This document shows, one piece after another, positions 8,576 to 18,005 of a DNA stretch of 64,000 nucleotides; positions within the stretch are counted from its first letter, which is position 1; each line of letters begins with the position of its first letter. The notes under the pieces were generated by a model. That model saw nothing but the letters and a program-made list of their open reading frames with translations. It was not told the DNA's origin and ran no database searches. This stretch comes from Hydrogenophaga sp. (GTDB lineage: Bacteria > Pseudomonadota > Gammaproteobacteria > Burkholderiales > Burkholderiaceae_C). Position numbers and translations under genes: made by a program. The stretch covers positions 62,001 to 126,000 of the forward strand of contig NZ_JAUCZG010000001.1 in assembly GCF_030373225.1 (NCBI RefSeq), written 5' to 3'.

Positions 8576-9550
8576 ATGAGCCTTCTTCAAGTCAAAAATC
8601 TGGTTGTCGAATTCCCCGGCCGCCGCGGCACGCTGCGCGCGCTCGACGACATTTCCTTCGACATCGCACCGGGCGAAATTCTCGGCGTGGTGGGCGAATC
8701 CGGCGCGGGCAAATCGCTCACGGGGGCATCCATCATCGGCCTGCTCGAGCCACCGGGGCGTGTGGCCTCGGGCGAGATCCTGCTGCACGGCCGGCGCATC
8801 GACAACCTGCCGCACGAGGAGCTGCGCAAGGTGCGTGGACGAAAGATCGGCGCGATCTTCCAGGACCCGCTGACCTCGCTCAACCCGCTGTATTCCGTGG
8901 GTCGCCAGCTGATCGAAACCATCACCACGCACCTGCCCGTCACCCAGGCCGAGGCGCGCAAGCGTGCCATCGACCTGCTCAAGGACACCGGCATCCCGGC
9001 CGCCGAACAGCGCATCGACCACTATCCGCACCAGTTCAGCGGCGGCATGCGCCAGCGGGTGGTGATCGCACTGGCGCTGGCCGCCGAGCCTCAGCTCATC
9101 GTGGCAGACGAGCCCACCACCGCGCTGGACGTGTCCATCCAGGCGCAGATCATCACTTTGCTCAAGACGATCTGCAAACAGCGCGGAGCAGCGGTGATGC
9201 TGATCACCCACGACATGGGCGTGATCGCCGAGACCTGCGACCGTGTGGCGGTGATGTATGCCGGGCGCATCGCCGAGATTGGCCCGGTGCACGAAGTCAT
9301 CAACCACCCGGCCCATCCCTACACCGCGGGCCTGATGGCCTGCATTCCCGACATGGGCATGGACCGTGAACGGCTGCACCAGATCGACGGTGCGATGCCG
9401 CGCCTCAATGCGATTCCGGCGGGCTGCGCCTACAACCCGCGTTGCGAGAAGGTGTTCGACCGTTGCCACGTGGACCGTCCGGACCTGCTGGTGGCTGGCG
9501 CCACGCGAGCTGCCTGCTGGCTGCACGCCCAGTCGGGGGTGGCAGCATGA
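8576..9550 (+). CDS. ABC transporter ATP-binding protein, DppD/OppD-like
   Basis: A protein of 324 residues. It has a Walker A GESGAGKS (40-47), the signature FSGGMRQRV, a Walker [13 protein letters not shown] and the switch histidine in ITHDMG. The C-terminal oligopeptide/dipeptide extension contains the clustered cysteines [15 protein letters not shown], which in some family members bind an iron-sulfur cluster. It would energise import through the DppB/DppC-like pair. The stop overlaps the next gene's start (ATGA), which fits coupled translation with the second ATPase. Confidence 0.92.
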   Translation: MSLLQVKNLVVEFPGRRGTLRALDDISFDIAPGEILGVVGESGAGKSLTGASIIGLLEPPGRVASGEILLHGRRIDNLPHEELRKVRGRKIGAIFQDPLTSLNPLYSVGRQLIETITTHLPVTQAEARKRAIDLLKDTGIPAAEQRIDHYPHQFSGGMRQRVVIALALAAEPQLIVADEPTTALDVSIQAQIITLLKTICKQRGAAVMLITHDMGVIAETCDRVAVMYAGRIAEIGPVHEVINHPAHPYTAGLMACIPDMGMDRERLHQIDGAMPRLNAIPAGCAYNPRCEKVFDRCHVDRPDLLVAGATRAACWLHAQSGVAA

Positions 9551-10644
9551 GCGCCGACATGTTCGAGCGGGCCGTGCAGGCCCAGTCGACCCAGTCGGAC
9601 ACCGCCCGCACGCGCGCTGCCGTTTCTGCCGCCACTGCCGAGGCCGCCACCGCCGCGCCGCTCGTGCGCGCCACCGATCTGGCCAAGACCTTCGACGTTT
9701 CCGCTCCGTGGCTCAACCGGGTGATCGAGCGACAGCCGCGCCAGTTGCTGCGCGCGGTCGATGGTGTGTCCTTCGACATCCCCCGCGGGCAGACTCTGGC
9801 GCTGGTGGGCGAATCGGGCTGCGGCAAGAGCACCGTGGCGCGGCTGCTGGTGGGCTTGTACGAGCCCACGCGCGGGGGCTTCGAATTCGACGGGCAGGAC
9901 GCGCACGCCGCCTTCAAGACGCCCGAAGGACGCAAGCTGCGCCGGCGCATCCAGATGATCTTTCAGGATCCGTACGCCAGCCTCAACCCGCGCTGGCGGG
10001 TGGAGGACATCATTGCCGAGCCGCTGCGCGAGCACGAAATCGTGACCGATCCGGCCGGATTGCGCGACCGGGTGGACGAATTGCTGAAGTCGGTTGGCCT
10101 CTCGCCGCTGGACCGTGTGAAGTACCCGCACCAGTTCAGCGGTGGACAGCGACAGCGCATTTCGATTGCGCGCGCCCTGGCCACCCAGCCCGAATTCCTG
10201 GTCTGCGACGAGCCCACCAGCGCGCTGGATGTGAGCGTGCAGGCGCAGGTGCTCAACATCATGAAAGACCTGCAGCGGCAGCAGGGTCTGACCTATCTCT
10301 TCATCAGCCACAACCTGGCTGTGGTGCGACACGTGAGCGACCAGGTCGGCGTGATGTACCTCGGCCGACTGGTGGAGCTTGCGCCCAAGCACACCCTGTT
10401 CGACAGTCCGCGCCACCCTTACACGCGCATGCTGCTGGACGCCATTCCGAAGATGCACGACACCGGGCGCGCCCGCACGCCGGTGTCCGGTGAAGTGCCC
10501 AACCCCCTGAACCCGCCCACCGGCTGTGCCTTCAACCCGCGCTGCCCGCACGCCAACGACCGGTGTCGCAACGAGCGCCCGAGCCTGCTGACCCTGGGTG
10601 GCATCCGCATCGCCTGCCACGCGGTTGAAGAAGGCCGACTCTGA
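9547..10644 (+). CDS. ABC transporter ATP-binding protein, DppF/OppF-like
   Basis: A protein of 365 residues. About 40 Ala/Thr-rich residues precede the ABC domain, which has Walker A GESGCGKST, signature FSGGQRQRIS, Walker B FLVCDEPTSALD, switch ISHNLAVV and a C-terminal oligo/dipeptide domain (GCAFNPRCPHANDRC). It forms the ATPase heterodimer with the DppD-like protein. The start at 9547 overlaps the previous stop by four bases. Longer in-frame starts such as 9442 would run deep into the preceding gene. This is the last gene of the importer operon. Confidence 0.91.
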   Translation: MSADMFERAVQAQSTQSDTARTRAAVSAATAEAATAAPLVRATDLAKTFDVSAPWLNRVIERQPRQLLRAVDGVSFDIPRGQTLALVGESGCGKSTVARLLVGLYEPTRGGFEFDGQDAHAAFKTPEGRKLRRRIQMIFQDPYASLNPRWRVEDIIAEPLREHEIVTDPAGLRDRVDELLKSVGLSPLDRVKYPHQFSGGQRQRISIARALATQPEFLVCDEPTSALDVSVQAQVLNIMKDLQRQQGLTYLFISHNLAVVRHVSDQVGVMYLGRLVELAPKHTLFDSPRHPYTRMLLDAIPKMHDTGRARTPVSGEVPNPLNPPTGCAFNPRCPHANDRCRNERPSLLTLGGIRIACHAVEEGRL

Positions 10645-10770
10645 GTTGAGCCCATCCCCAAATTGGGGGAGTGCCCCGGCGACGCATTTCTCTTAACCTG
10701 CGTGGCGGTTGGCGAGCGGTATGCACGGTCCGTGGTGGGCTGGCGCCGAGCGCAACGACAGGAGAACAGC

Positions 10771-11409
10771 ATGAGCAAGCGTCTTTGTTGGTTGGGATCG
10801 TTGTGTTTGTGGGTGTCCGCCAGCGCGTGGGCACAAGCCGACGGCAGCAGCAAGCCGGTGCCGAAGGTGGGGGACGTGGCGGTCTACATGGTCAACCAGC
10901 GCGCCGACAAGCGCGTGTTCGAAGAGACGGTGACCGTCGCATCGGTTGATCAGACCCAGATCAAGAGCAAGCATGCCCGTCCCGGTCTCAATCCGCCCGA
11001 AATCGAGGGCGTTCTCACGGCAGATTGGGCAGTCGCTGTCTCTGGCACGACTGCAACCCGCTTCGATCCGCCGATCGTCGGCGTCAAGTTTCCATTGACG
11101 GTGGGCGAGAGCTGGAAATCCGGCTACCTCGCCGAGGGCGTAACCAGCAAGAGCAAGGGCGACCTGGAAGTCAAGGTGGTGGCCCGTGAAAAAGTGAAGA
11201 CGCCGGCCGGGGAATTCGATGCCTTCAAGATCGAATCGGCCGGCTGGATCACGGGCGTCTCCTGGTCCGGCTCCTTCCGTGTCGCACAGGTGCAGTGGTT
11301 TGCCCCGGCCATCGGGCGCTTCGTCAAGTCGGAATACAAGGATTACCGGGGCGGTCAACTCTGGAACGACACCGTCAGTGAACTCAAGTCGTTCACGCCT
11401 GCTCCGTGA
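10771..11409 (+). CDS. Secreted protein of unknown function
   Basis: A protein of 212 residues that I do not recognise. A Sec signal peptide (SLCLWVSASAWAQA) is followed by a compact, probably beta-rich domain. The repeated pattern of a cargo-like strand and the phrase EKVKTPAGEFDAFKIES resembles DUF3108-type periplasmic proteins, but the match is weak. The start at 10771 has AGGAGA six bases upstream. A start at 10663 would place the signal peptide internally. It lies between the importer operon and hexR, with its own 126-base upstream gap containing a short palindrome (10655-10670). Confidence 0.65.
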   Translation: MSKRLCWLGSLCLWVSASAWAQADGSSKPVPKVGDVAVYMVNQRADKRVFEETVTVASVDQTQIKSKHARPGLNPPEIEGVLTADWAVAVSGTTATRFDPPIVGVKFPLTVGESWKSGYLAEGVTSKSKGDLEVKVVAREKVKTPAGEFDAFKIESAGWITGVSWSGSFRVAQVQWFAPAIGRFVKSEYKDYRGGQLWNDTVSELKSFTPAP

Positions 11410-11424
11410 CGCTGCCCGGGAGAA

Positions 11425-12273
11425 TCAGGCGTAGCGTTTGCTGCGCAGGTTGTTCTTCATTTCCTTGAGCAGCGGCTGCAGCTTGGCGCCGCCGATGCGC
11501 AGTGCCAGGCAGGTGGCCACGATGTCGATCACCATCAGGTGCATCAGGCGCGAGGTCATGGGGCTGTAGCGGTCGTAGCCCTCAGGGTGGTCGGCCGAGA
11601 GGTGAACGTGGCCGGCCTGCGCCAGCGGCGTGCCGCTGGTGGTGATGGTGATCACCGTGGCGCCGTGTTTGCGCGCGATGTCGGCCGCGTCCATGAGGTC
11701 GCGGGTGCGGCCGGAGTTGGAGACGATCACCGCACAGTCGCCGGGCCCGAGCAGCGAGGCGCTCATCACCTGCATGTGACCGTCGCTGTAGGCGATGGCA
11801 TTGATGCCCAGCCGGAAGAACTTGTGCTGGGCATCCTGGGCCACGATGCCGGAGTTGCCTGCGCCGTAGAACTCGATGCGGCCCTTGTGTTTGTAGGTCG
11901 CCACCAGCGCGTCCACCGCCCTCTCGATGGCATGGCTCGACGCGTCGTTGCGGTACTTCAGGAATGCAGCCACGGTGTTGTCGATCACCTTGACCAGCAC
12001 GTCGCTGGTCTTGTCGTCCATGTCCACACTGCGGTGGATGAAGGGCACGCCTTCGCTCACGGTGCCCGCGAGCTTGAGCTTGAAGTCGGACAAACCGTCG
12101 TAACCCATGCTGCGGCAAAAGCGAACCACGGTGGGTTTGCTCACGTGTGCGCGTTCGGCCAGTTCGCTCACAGGCAAACCGGCGAAGGTGCGCGGGTCCA
12201 GCAGCACGAGCTTGCCCACGCGCTGCTCGGCAGGCGCCAGTGAAGGCAGTGAGGCTTTGATCCGGTCGAGCAT
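11425..12273 (-). CDS. hexR: HexR, RpiR-family regulator of central carbon metabolism
   Basis: A protein of 282 residues. The N-terminal RpiR helix-turn-helix contains [20 protein letters not shown] and the C-terminal SIS sugar-phosphate domain contains [20 protein letters not shown] and [12 protein letters not shown]. It parallels E. coli HexR (YebK) along most of its length as I remember that sequence. HexR represses or activates Entner-Doudoroff and related genes and responds to 2-keto-3-deoxy-6-phosphogluconate. The start is the ATG at 12273 with AGG upstream. A GTG at 12282 is an alternative. It is divergent from tal with an operator-like site between them. Confidence 0.88.
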   Translation of the reverse strand: MLDRIKASLPSLAPAEQRVGKLVLLDPRTFAGLPVSELAERAHVSKPTVVRFCRSMGYDGLSDFKLKLAGTVSEGVPFIHRSVDMDDKTSDVLVKVIDNTVAAFLKYRNDASSHAIERAVDALVATYKHKGRIEFYGAGNSGIVAQDAQHKFFRLGINAIAYSDGHMQVMSASLLGPGDCAVIVSNSGRTRDLMDAADIARKHGATVITITTSGTPLAQAGHVHLSADHPEGYDRYSPMTSRLMHLMVIDIVATCLALRIGGAKLQPLLKEMKNNLRSKRYA

Positions 12274-12299
12274 GGCGGGCACCTGGTTACATGACAGGG

Positions 12300-12314
12300 T
12301 GAAATTTTATTACC
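12300..12314. promoter_or_regulatory. Candidate HexR operator between hexR and tal
   Basis: TGAAATTTTATTACC matches the HexR consensus I recall from proteobacteria (TGTAATTAAATTACA) at 11 of 15 positions and has the same AT-rich palindromic form. It lies between the divergent hexR and tal starts, 24 bases before the tal ATG. A -10-like GATAAT (12325-12330) lies just downstream, so HexR bound here would cover the -35 area of tal. Confidence 0.65.
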
Positions 12315-12337
12315 AAGGGTGTTCGATAATCGCACCC

Positions 12338-13279
12338 ATGAACCAGCTCGATGCCCTCAAACAATTCACCACCGTGGTGGCCGACACCGGCGACTTCAAG
12401 CAGATCGCGGCGTTTGCCCCGCAAGATGCCACCACCAATCCCTCGCTGATCCTGAAGGCGGTGCAAAAGCCCGAATACGCGCACATGCTCAAGGATGCGG
12501 TGACCCGCTACGGCGCCCAGGGGCCGGACGAGGTGGCAAACCGCTTGCTGGTGCGTTTTGGCTGCGAGATCCTCCAGCTGATCCCCGGCCGTGTGTCGAC
12601 CGAGGTCGATGCCCGCCTGAGCTTCGACACCGAGGCCACGGTCACCCGCGCGCGCCGCATCATCGATCTCTACCAGGGCGAAGGTGTGCATGTCGACCGC
12701 GTGCTCATCAAGATCGCCTCGACCTGGGAAGGCATCCAGGCCGCTGCCCGCCTGGAGCGCGACGGCATCCACACCAATCTGACGCTGTTGTTTTCGTTTG
12801 CCCAGGCGGTGGCCTGCGGGCAGGCGCAGGTCCAGCTCATTTCCCCGTTCGTGGGACGCATTTACGACTGGTACAGGAAGTCGGCGGGTGCAGCCTGGGA
12901 CGAGGCTGCGATGGCTGGCGCCAACGATCCGGGTGTGCGCTCGGTGCGCAGCATCTACGAGTTCTACAAGAAGCACGGCATCCAAACCGAGGTGATGGGC
13001 GCGAGCTTTCGCAACGTGGGTCAGATCACGGCGCTGGCCGGTTGCGACCTGCTGACCATCAGCCCCGAACTGCTGGCCCAGCTGGCTGCCAGCGAGGCGC
13101 CGCTTGCCCGCGCACTGGATGCGCAAGTCGCGAAGGGCATGGACATTCCGTTCGTGACCCACGACGAAGCCGGTTTCCGCTTCGCCCTCAATGAGGATGC
13201 GATGGCAACAGAGAAGCTCTCCGAGGGTATTCGTGCATTCGTGGCCGACACGATCAAGCTTGAAGCCCTGATGCGCTGA
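12338..13279 (+). CDS. tal: Transaldolase
   Basis: A protein of 313 residues, the usual length of the TalB-type subfamily. [12 protein letters not shown] (30-41) and the Schiff-base lysine in [10 protein letters not shown] (Lys125) are present, with the phosphate-binding GASFRN segment later. It moves a dihydroxyacetone unit between sugar phosphates in the non-oxidative pentose phosphate pathway. The start at 12338 gives the canonical [11 protein letters not shown]. The 231 bases of open frame upstream belong to hexR on the other strand. A -10-like GATAAT ends only seven bases before the ATG, so the mRNA leader may be very short. Confidence 0.95.
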   Translation: MNQLDALKQFTTVVADTGDFKQIAAFAPQDATTNPSLILKAVQKPEYAHMLKDAVTRYGAQGPDEVANRLLVRFGCEILQLIPGRVSTEVDARLSFDTEATVTRARRIIDLYQGEGVHVDRVLIKIASTWEGIQAAARLERDGIHTNLTLLFSFAQAVACGQAQVQLISPFVGRIYDWYRKSAGAAWDEAAMAGANDPGVRSVRSIYEFYKKHGIQTEVMGASFRNVGQITALAGCDLLTISPELLAQLAASEAPLARALDAQVAKGMDIPFVTHDEAGFRFALNEDAMATEKLSEGIRAFVADTIKLEALMR

Positions 13280-13302
13280 GCTTGTTTGCTTTGGCCTGGA
13301 GC

Positions 13303-13385
13303 GCGTGGGTGCCCGGGCAGGCCGGACGGCTCATCAGCCGCTTCGCGTCAGCAAATCGCCGTCCGGCCCACCCGGGCACCCACGC
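13303..13385. repeat. Large imperfect inverted repeat (28-bp arms)
   Basis: The arms 13303-13330 and 13358-13385 are reverse complements at 26 of 28 positions, with the two mismatches adjacent, and they enclose a 27-base loop. There is no T run, so it is not a classical terminator. It lies between the convergent ends of tal and groEL, upstream of a separate two-way terminator. It may be a mobile palindromic (REP/MITE-like) unit. Confidence 0.8.
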
Positions 13386-13423
13386 TTTGGGCGGGCGAAA
13401 GACCGAAAACTGACGACAGAATG

Positions 13424-13457
13424 AAAAAACCCCACGAGTTGCCTCGCGGGGTTTTTT
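13424..13457. terminator. Bidirectional Rho-independent terminator (tal and groEL)
   Basis: A 9-bp stem (13430-13438 with 13443-13451, one A-C mismatch) is flanked by six A on the left and six T on the right, so it has a U-tract when read in either direction. It lies between the convergent ends of tal and groEL, which fits termination of both. Confidence 0.85.
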
Positions 13458-13593
13458 CTTGGGTTTCCTGTCAGGCTGCAGTGATGCATTCCGACGCAGC
13501 ATGAGCCGCCAGGCCAAAGCGCAAGGGCGTGGACAGTGGCAGCGCCACGTCAAGCCCTTGCAACGCCGGCATGGCGTCTCAGGCAAGGAGCAA

Positions 13594-15264
<1,671 letters not shown>

Positions 15265-15288
15265 TTAAAAGGAATGAAAAGAGAAGAT

Positions 15289-15579
15289 TTACTTCTCAAC
15301 GACTGCAAACAGGTCGTCTTCTTTCATCACCAGCAGTTCATTGCCGTCGACCTTGACGGTCTGGCCGCTGTACTTGCCGAACAGAACGCGGTCGCCGACC
15401 TTGACGTTCATGGCGGCGAGTTCGCCTTTGTCGTTTTTCTTGCCAGGACCGACCGCGAGGATCTCGCCCTGGTCGGGCTTCTCTGCGGCGGCGTCGGGGA
15501 TGACGATGCCGGAAGCGGTTTTGGTTTCGCTGTCAATGCGCTTGACGATCACGCGATCGCCGAGAGGACGAAGGTTCAT
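15289..15579 (-). CDS. groES: Co-chaperonin GroES
   Basis: A protein of 96 residues ([16 protein letters not shown]…), the normal GroES length. It has the mobile-loop region around [14 protein letters not shown] and the conserved [11 protein letters not shown]. It caps the GroEL chamber during folding cycles. AGGAG lies just upstream of the ATG. It is the first gene of the groESL operon and is preceded by a promoter and a CIRCE operator. Confidence 0.97.
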   Translation of the reverse strand: MNLRPLGDRVIVKRIDSETKTASGIVIPDAAAEKPDQGEILAVGPGKKNDKGELAAMNVKVGDRVLFGKYSGQTVKVDGNELLVMKEDDLFAVVEK

Positions 15580-15676
15580 TGCATCTCCTGGATATGGAAC
15601 AGAAAGGAAAAGGTTGAGGCCGACGGTGCCGGCGCAGGGCCGGGCTGGCGCCGTCGATCACTTGGAGCGAAGCTTG

Positions 15677-15703
15677 TTAGCACTCAACTCCAGCGAGTGC
15701 TAA
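15677..15703 (-). promoter_or_regulatory. CIRCE element (HrcA operator) of groESL
   Basis: TTAGCACTC and GAGTGCTAA form a perfect 9-bp inverted repeat separated by nine bases, the classical CIRCE consensus bound by the heat-shock repressor HrcA. It lies 97 bases upstream of groES and directly abuts the predicted -10 element. No hrcA gene is in this window. Confidence 0.95.
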
Positions 15704-15731
15704 TGATAAGGGCGAGCCGGGGTCAATACAA
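15703..15731 (-). promoter_or_regulatory. Predicted groESL promoter
   Basis: Read on the minus strand, TTGTAT (15726-15731) and TATCAT (15703-15708) are separated by exactly 17 bases. The -10 element touches the CIRCE repeat, so the transcription start would fall inside the operator and HrcA binding would block initiation. A sigma-32 type reading (CTTGTA … CCCTTATC) is also possible. Confidence 0.6.
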
Positions 15732-15799
15732 GGTCGGACGGGCATTTTTTCAATCCAGCACTGCGCCGACGGTGCGGCCGCACGTCAAGGTCCGACGTT

Positions 15800-17077
15800 T
15801 CAGGCCGGCTGGGCCGGTGGCGGAAACAGGGCATTGTGCTGTTCGCTCAGGTGCGACTTGTCCCCTTCCAGCACCATCGCCTGCAAGGCGCGCTGCAGGC
15901 TGGTCGCCGCCTGCCTGCGGGCGGCGTCTGCCAGGGCACCGCCGCAACCCTCGGCGATGATCGCGAGCAGCTTTTGCATGCGCAGCTGGACTTCGGGAAC
16001 CGCGGCACCGTCCCGGGCGATCGGGTCGAAGGCCTGGTGGATCAAATCCGCCGGGTCCAGCGGCACCAGTGTCAGCCGGTCGTAGCTGGCTTCGGGCGCC
16101 TCACTCTCACTGTCGCTTCTGGCATCGACGAGCACCCGGGTGATGGTGTTCATGGCGGCGATCGCGGTGCCCGGGTCGTTGACAGCGGGCGACAGCGCAC
16201 GTTGTGCCACCTCGCACAGGACGATCATGCCGAAGCGCGGGTCCTGGTCGAAACTGCGTCCGTTGCCCAACACGAACGCGTTGCGCAGGGCGTCGAGCTC
16301 GAGCGGGGCGTCCAGGCCAGGAGCACCGTCGACGATGGCCAGAACGGTCCCGGGGTGGACGAGCTGCCCCGGGCGCACGCGCAGATGCACCTCCACCCCG
16401 GATTCGACCGCCCGTTGCTGAAGCGACTGCATGTCGATGTGGCGCACATAGCCAACCTTGCCGGCGTGCACCGCGAGGCCCTGCGGCGGGGTGGTTTGCG
16501 CCAGGCGCGCCCCCATGCCTGGTGACCGGCGGTGGGCGCTCATGGCGCGCATCGCCACCTTCTCGAGCTTGGACAGCGTGTTTTCCATGCGCCCCAGCAC
16601 CGAGAGCGTCTTGACCCATCGAATCAGCGTCACTATCAAATACAGCAGCACGCCCATGGTGCAGATGAACAGGATGAAGCGACCGGTGCTGCCATACAGC
16701 CCCAGACCCAGCGCCGTGTTGGCGATGATCGCGTAGATGAAGGCAGAGATGAACGTGGTGATGGCGTTCTGCGTGTCGGCGTCACCGGCCACCAGTTCGA
16801 TGGCCCGGGGAGAGGCGCCCACGGCGGCAGAAGAGAACGCGGCCACCATGATCGACAAGGAAAAGGTGGCCACCGCGAGCATGCTCGATGCGATCACGCC
16901 CAGCAGGCTGTCGAGCGTGCCACGCTCGATATCGGGCAGCAGGCCGGCGGGAATGAGACGGTTGCCCACCGCCGCCAGCAGGGCGATCACCACGGCGACC
17001 ACGCTGCCGGCGGCAGGCTTGACCCAGAGGCGGTTTTCGGCGGCCTTGAGCCAGATGAGCGTTCGGTACAGCGACAT
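15800..17077 (-). CDS. DUF2254 family membrane protein
   Basis: A protein of 425 residues. About four membrane helices lie in the first 180 residues (SVVAVVIALLAAVG, LGVIASSMLAVATFSLSIMVAAFSSAA, FISAFIYAIIANTALGLGLYG, RFILFICTMGVLLYLIVTLI). A large soluble C-terminal part includes RVRPGQLVHPGTVLAIVDG and ALSPAVNDPGTAIAAMNTI. This matches the predicted-membrane-protein family DUF2254, whose function is unknown. The ATG at 17077 begins a natural membrane-protein N-terminus and has AGGA close upstream. An upstream extension to 17203 is Arg-rich and unlikely. Confidence 0.78.
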   Translation of the reverse strand: MSLYRTLIWLKAAENRLWVKPAAGSVVAVVIALLAAVGNRLIPAGLLPDIERGTLDSLLGVIASSMLAVATFSLSIMVAAFSSAAVGASPRAIELVAGDADTQNAITTFISAFIYAIIANTALGLGLYGSTGRFILFICTMGVLLYLIVTLIRWVKTLSVLGRMENTLSKLEKVAMRAMSAHRRSPGMGARLAQTTPPQGLAVHAGKVGYVRHIDMQSLQQRAVESGVEVHLRVRPGQLVHPGTVLAIVDGAPGLDAPLELDALRNAFVLGNGRSFDQDPRFGMIVLCEVAQRALSPAVNDPGTAIAAMNTITRVLVDARSDSESEAPEASYDRLTLVPLDPADLIHQAFDPIARDGAAVPEVQLRMQKLLAIIAEGCGGALADAARRQAATSLQRALQAMVLEGDKSHLSEQHNALFPPPAQPA

Positions 17078-17177
17078 CGTCCTGAGGATAGGTGATTTGT
17101 TCACGCGGGCCCGTGTCGGCCGGGTGGCCGGGGTGGCATCGCGTGCAGGTCGGCGCGCCCGGGCGCGACTGTCAGGC

Positions 17178-17960
17178 TCAGAAGTGGGCCAGGTAGCCGC
17201 CATCGACCACCAGCGTCTGTCCGGTGATGTAGCTGGAGGCAGGTGAGGCCAGGAACACCGCCGCTGCGCCGATCTCGTCGGGCCGGCCCCAGCGGCCGAG
17301 CGAGGTGCGCTGTTTCAGCCAGGCCTGCGTTGACTCGTCCTCGACCATTCCCGCGTTGGCCTCGGTGGCGAAGAAGCCCGGGGCGATGGCATTGACGTTG
17401 ATGCCGTGCGGGCCGAGTTCGGCCGCCAGCGCGCGGGTCAGGGCGGCCAGCGCGCCTTTGCTGGTGGTGTAGGCGGCATCGCCGGCGCGGGCAATCGGCC
17501 CGGCGATCGAGGTCACGTTGATGATGCGGCCGTGTCCTTGCGCGCGCATGGGCCGCGCGGCTTCGCGGCAGAGGTGCCATGCCGACACCAGATTGGCCTC
17601 GAGCAGATCGCGCAGGGCCTGGGCAGGCAGTTCGTCCAGCGGCTGCCGGCGGCGCTGGCCGACGTTGTTGATGAGGATGTCCAGCCGGCCGCTTTCGCCC
17701 AGCATGCGCGACACGGCAGCGGTCGCTGCACCTTCGTCGGTCACATCGAACGGCAATGCCTGAGCGTCGCCGGCGGTGGCCTCGGCGGCAGCGCGGACCT
17801 GTCCGACAGCATGTCTGAGGCTGTCGGCATCGCGGCCGTTGAGCCAGACCTGGGCGCCGTGCGCGGCAAGCGCGCAGGCCATCGACAGGCCGAGCCCGCG
17901 GCTGGCGCCGGTGACCAGCGCCACGCGACCGTGCAGCGAGAAGAGGGTGGAAGAATTCAC
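17178..17960 (-). CDS. SDR family NAD(P)-dependent oxidoreductase
   Basis: A classical short-chain dehydrogenase of 260 residues. It has the nucleotide-binding TGASRGLG (17-24), NNVG (98-101), Asn123, and the catalytic Ser151-Tyr164-Lys168 in TSIAG and YTTSK. The C-terminal [15 protein letters not shown] is typical. The overall pattern resembles gluconate 5-dehydrogenase and related sugar or polyol dehydrogenases, but the substrate cannot be fixed from sequence. The start codon is GTG at 17960 with only a weak ribosome-binding site. It lies between the DUF2254 gene and the histidine kinase, all on the minus strand. Confidence 0.85.
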   Translation of the reverse strand: MNSSTLFSLHGRVALVTGASRGLGLSMACALAAHGAQVWLNGRDADSLRHAVGQVRAAAEATAGDAQALPFDVTDEGAATAAVSRMLGESGRLDILINNVGQRRRQPLDELPAQALRDLLEANLVSAWHLCREAARPMRAQGHGRIINVTSIAGPIARAGDAAYTTSKGALAALTRALAAELGPHGINVNAIAPGFFATEANAGMVEDESTQAWLKQRTSLGRWGRPDEIGAAAVFLASPASSYITGQTLVVDGGYLAHF

Positions 17961-18005
17961 CCGCGAATTATCGGCGGCGGCGGCGCACCCGCCCGTGAGC
18001 GTGGC

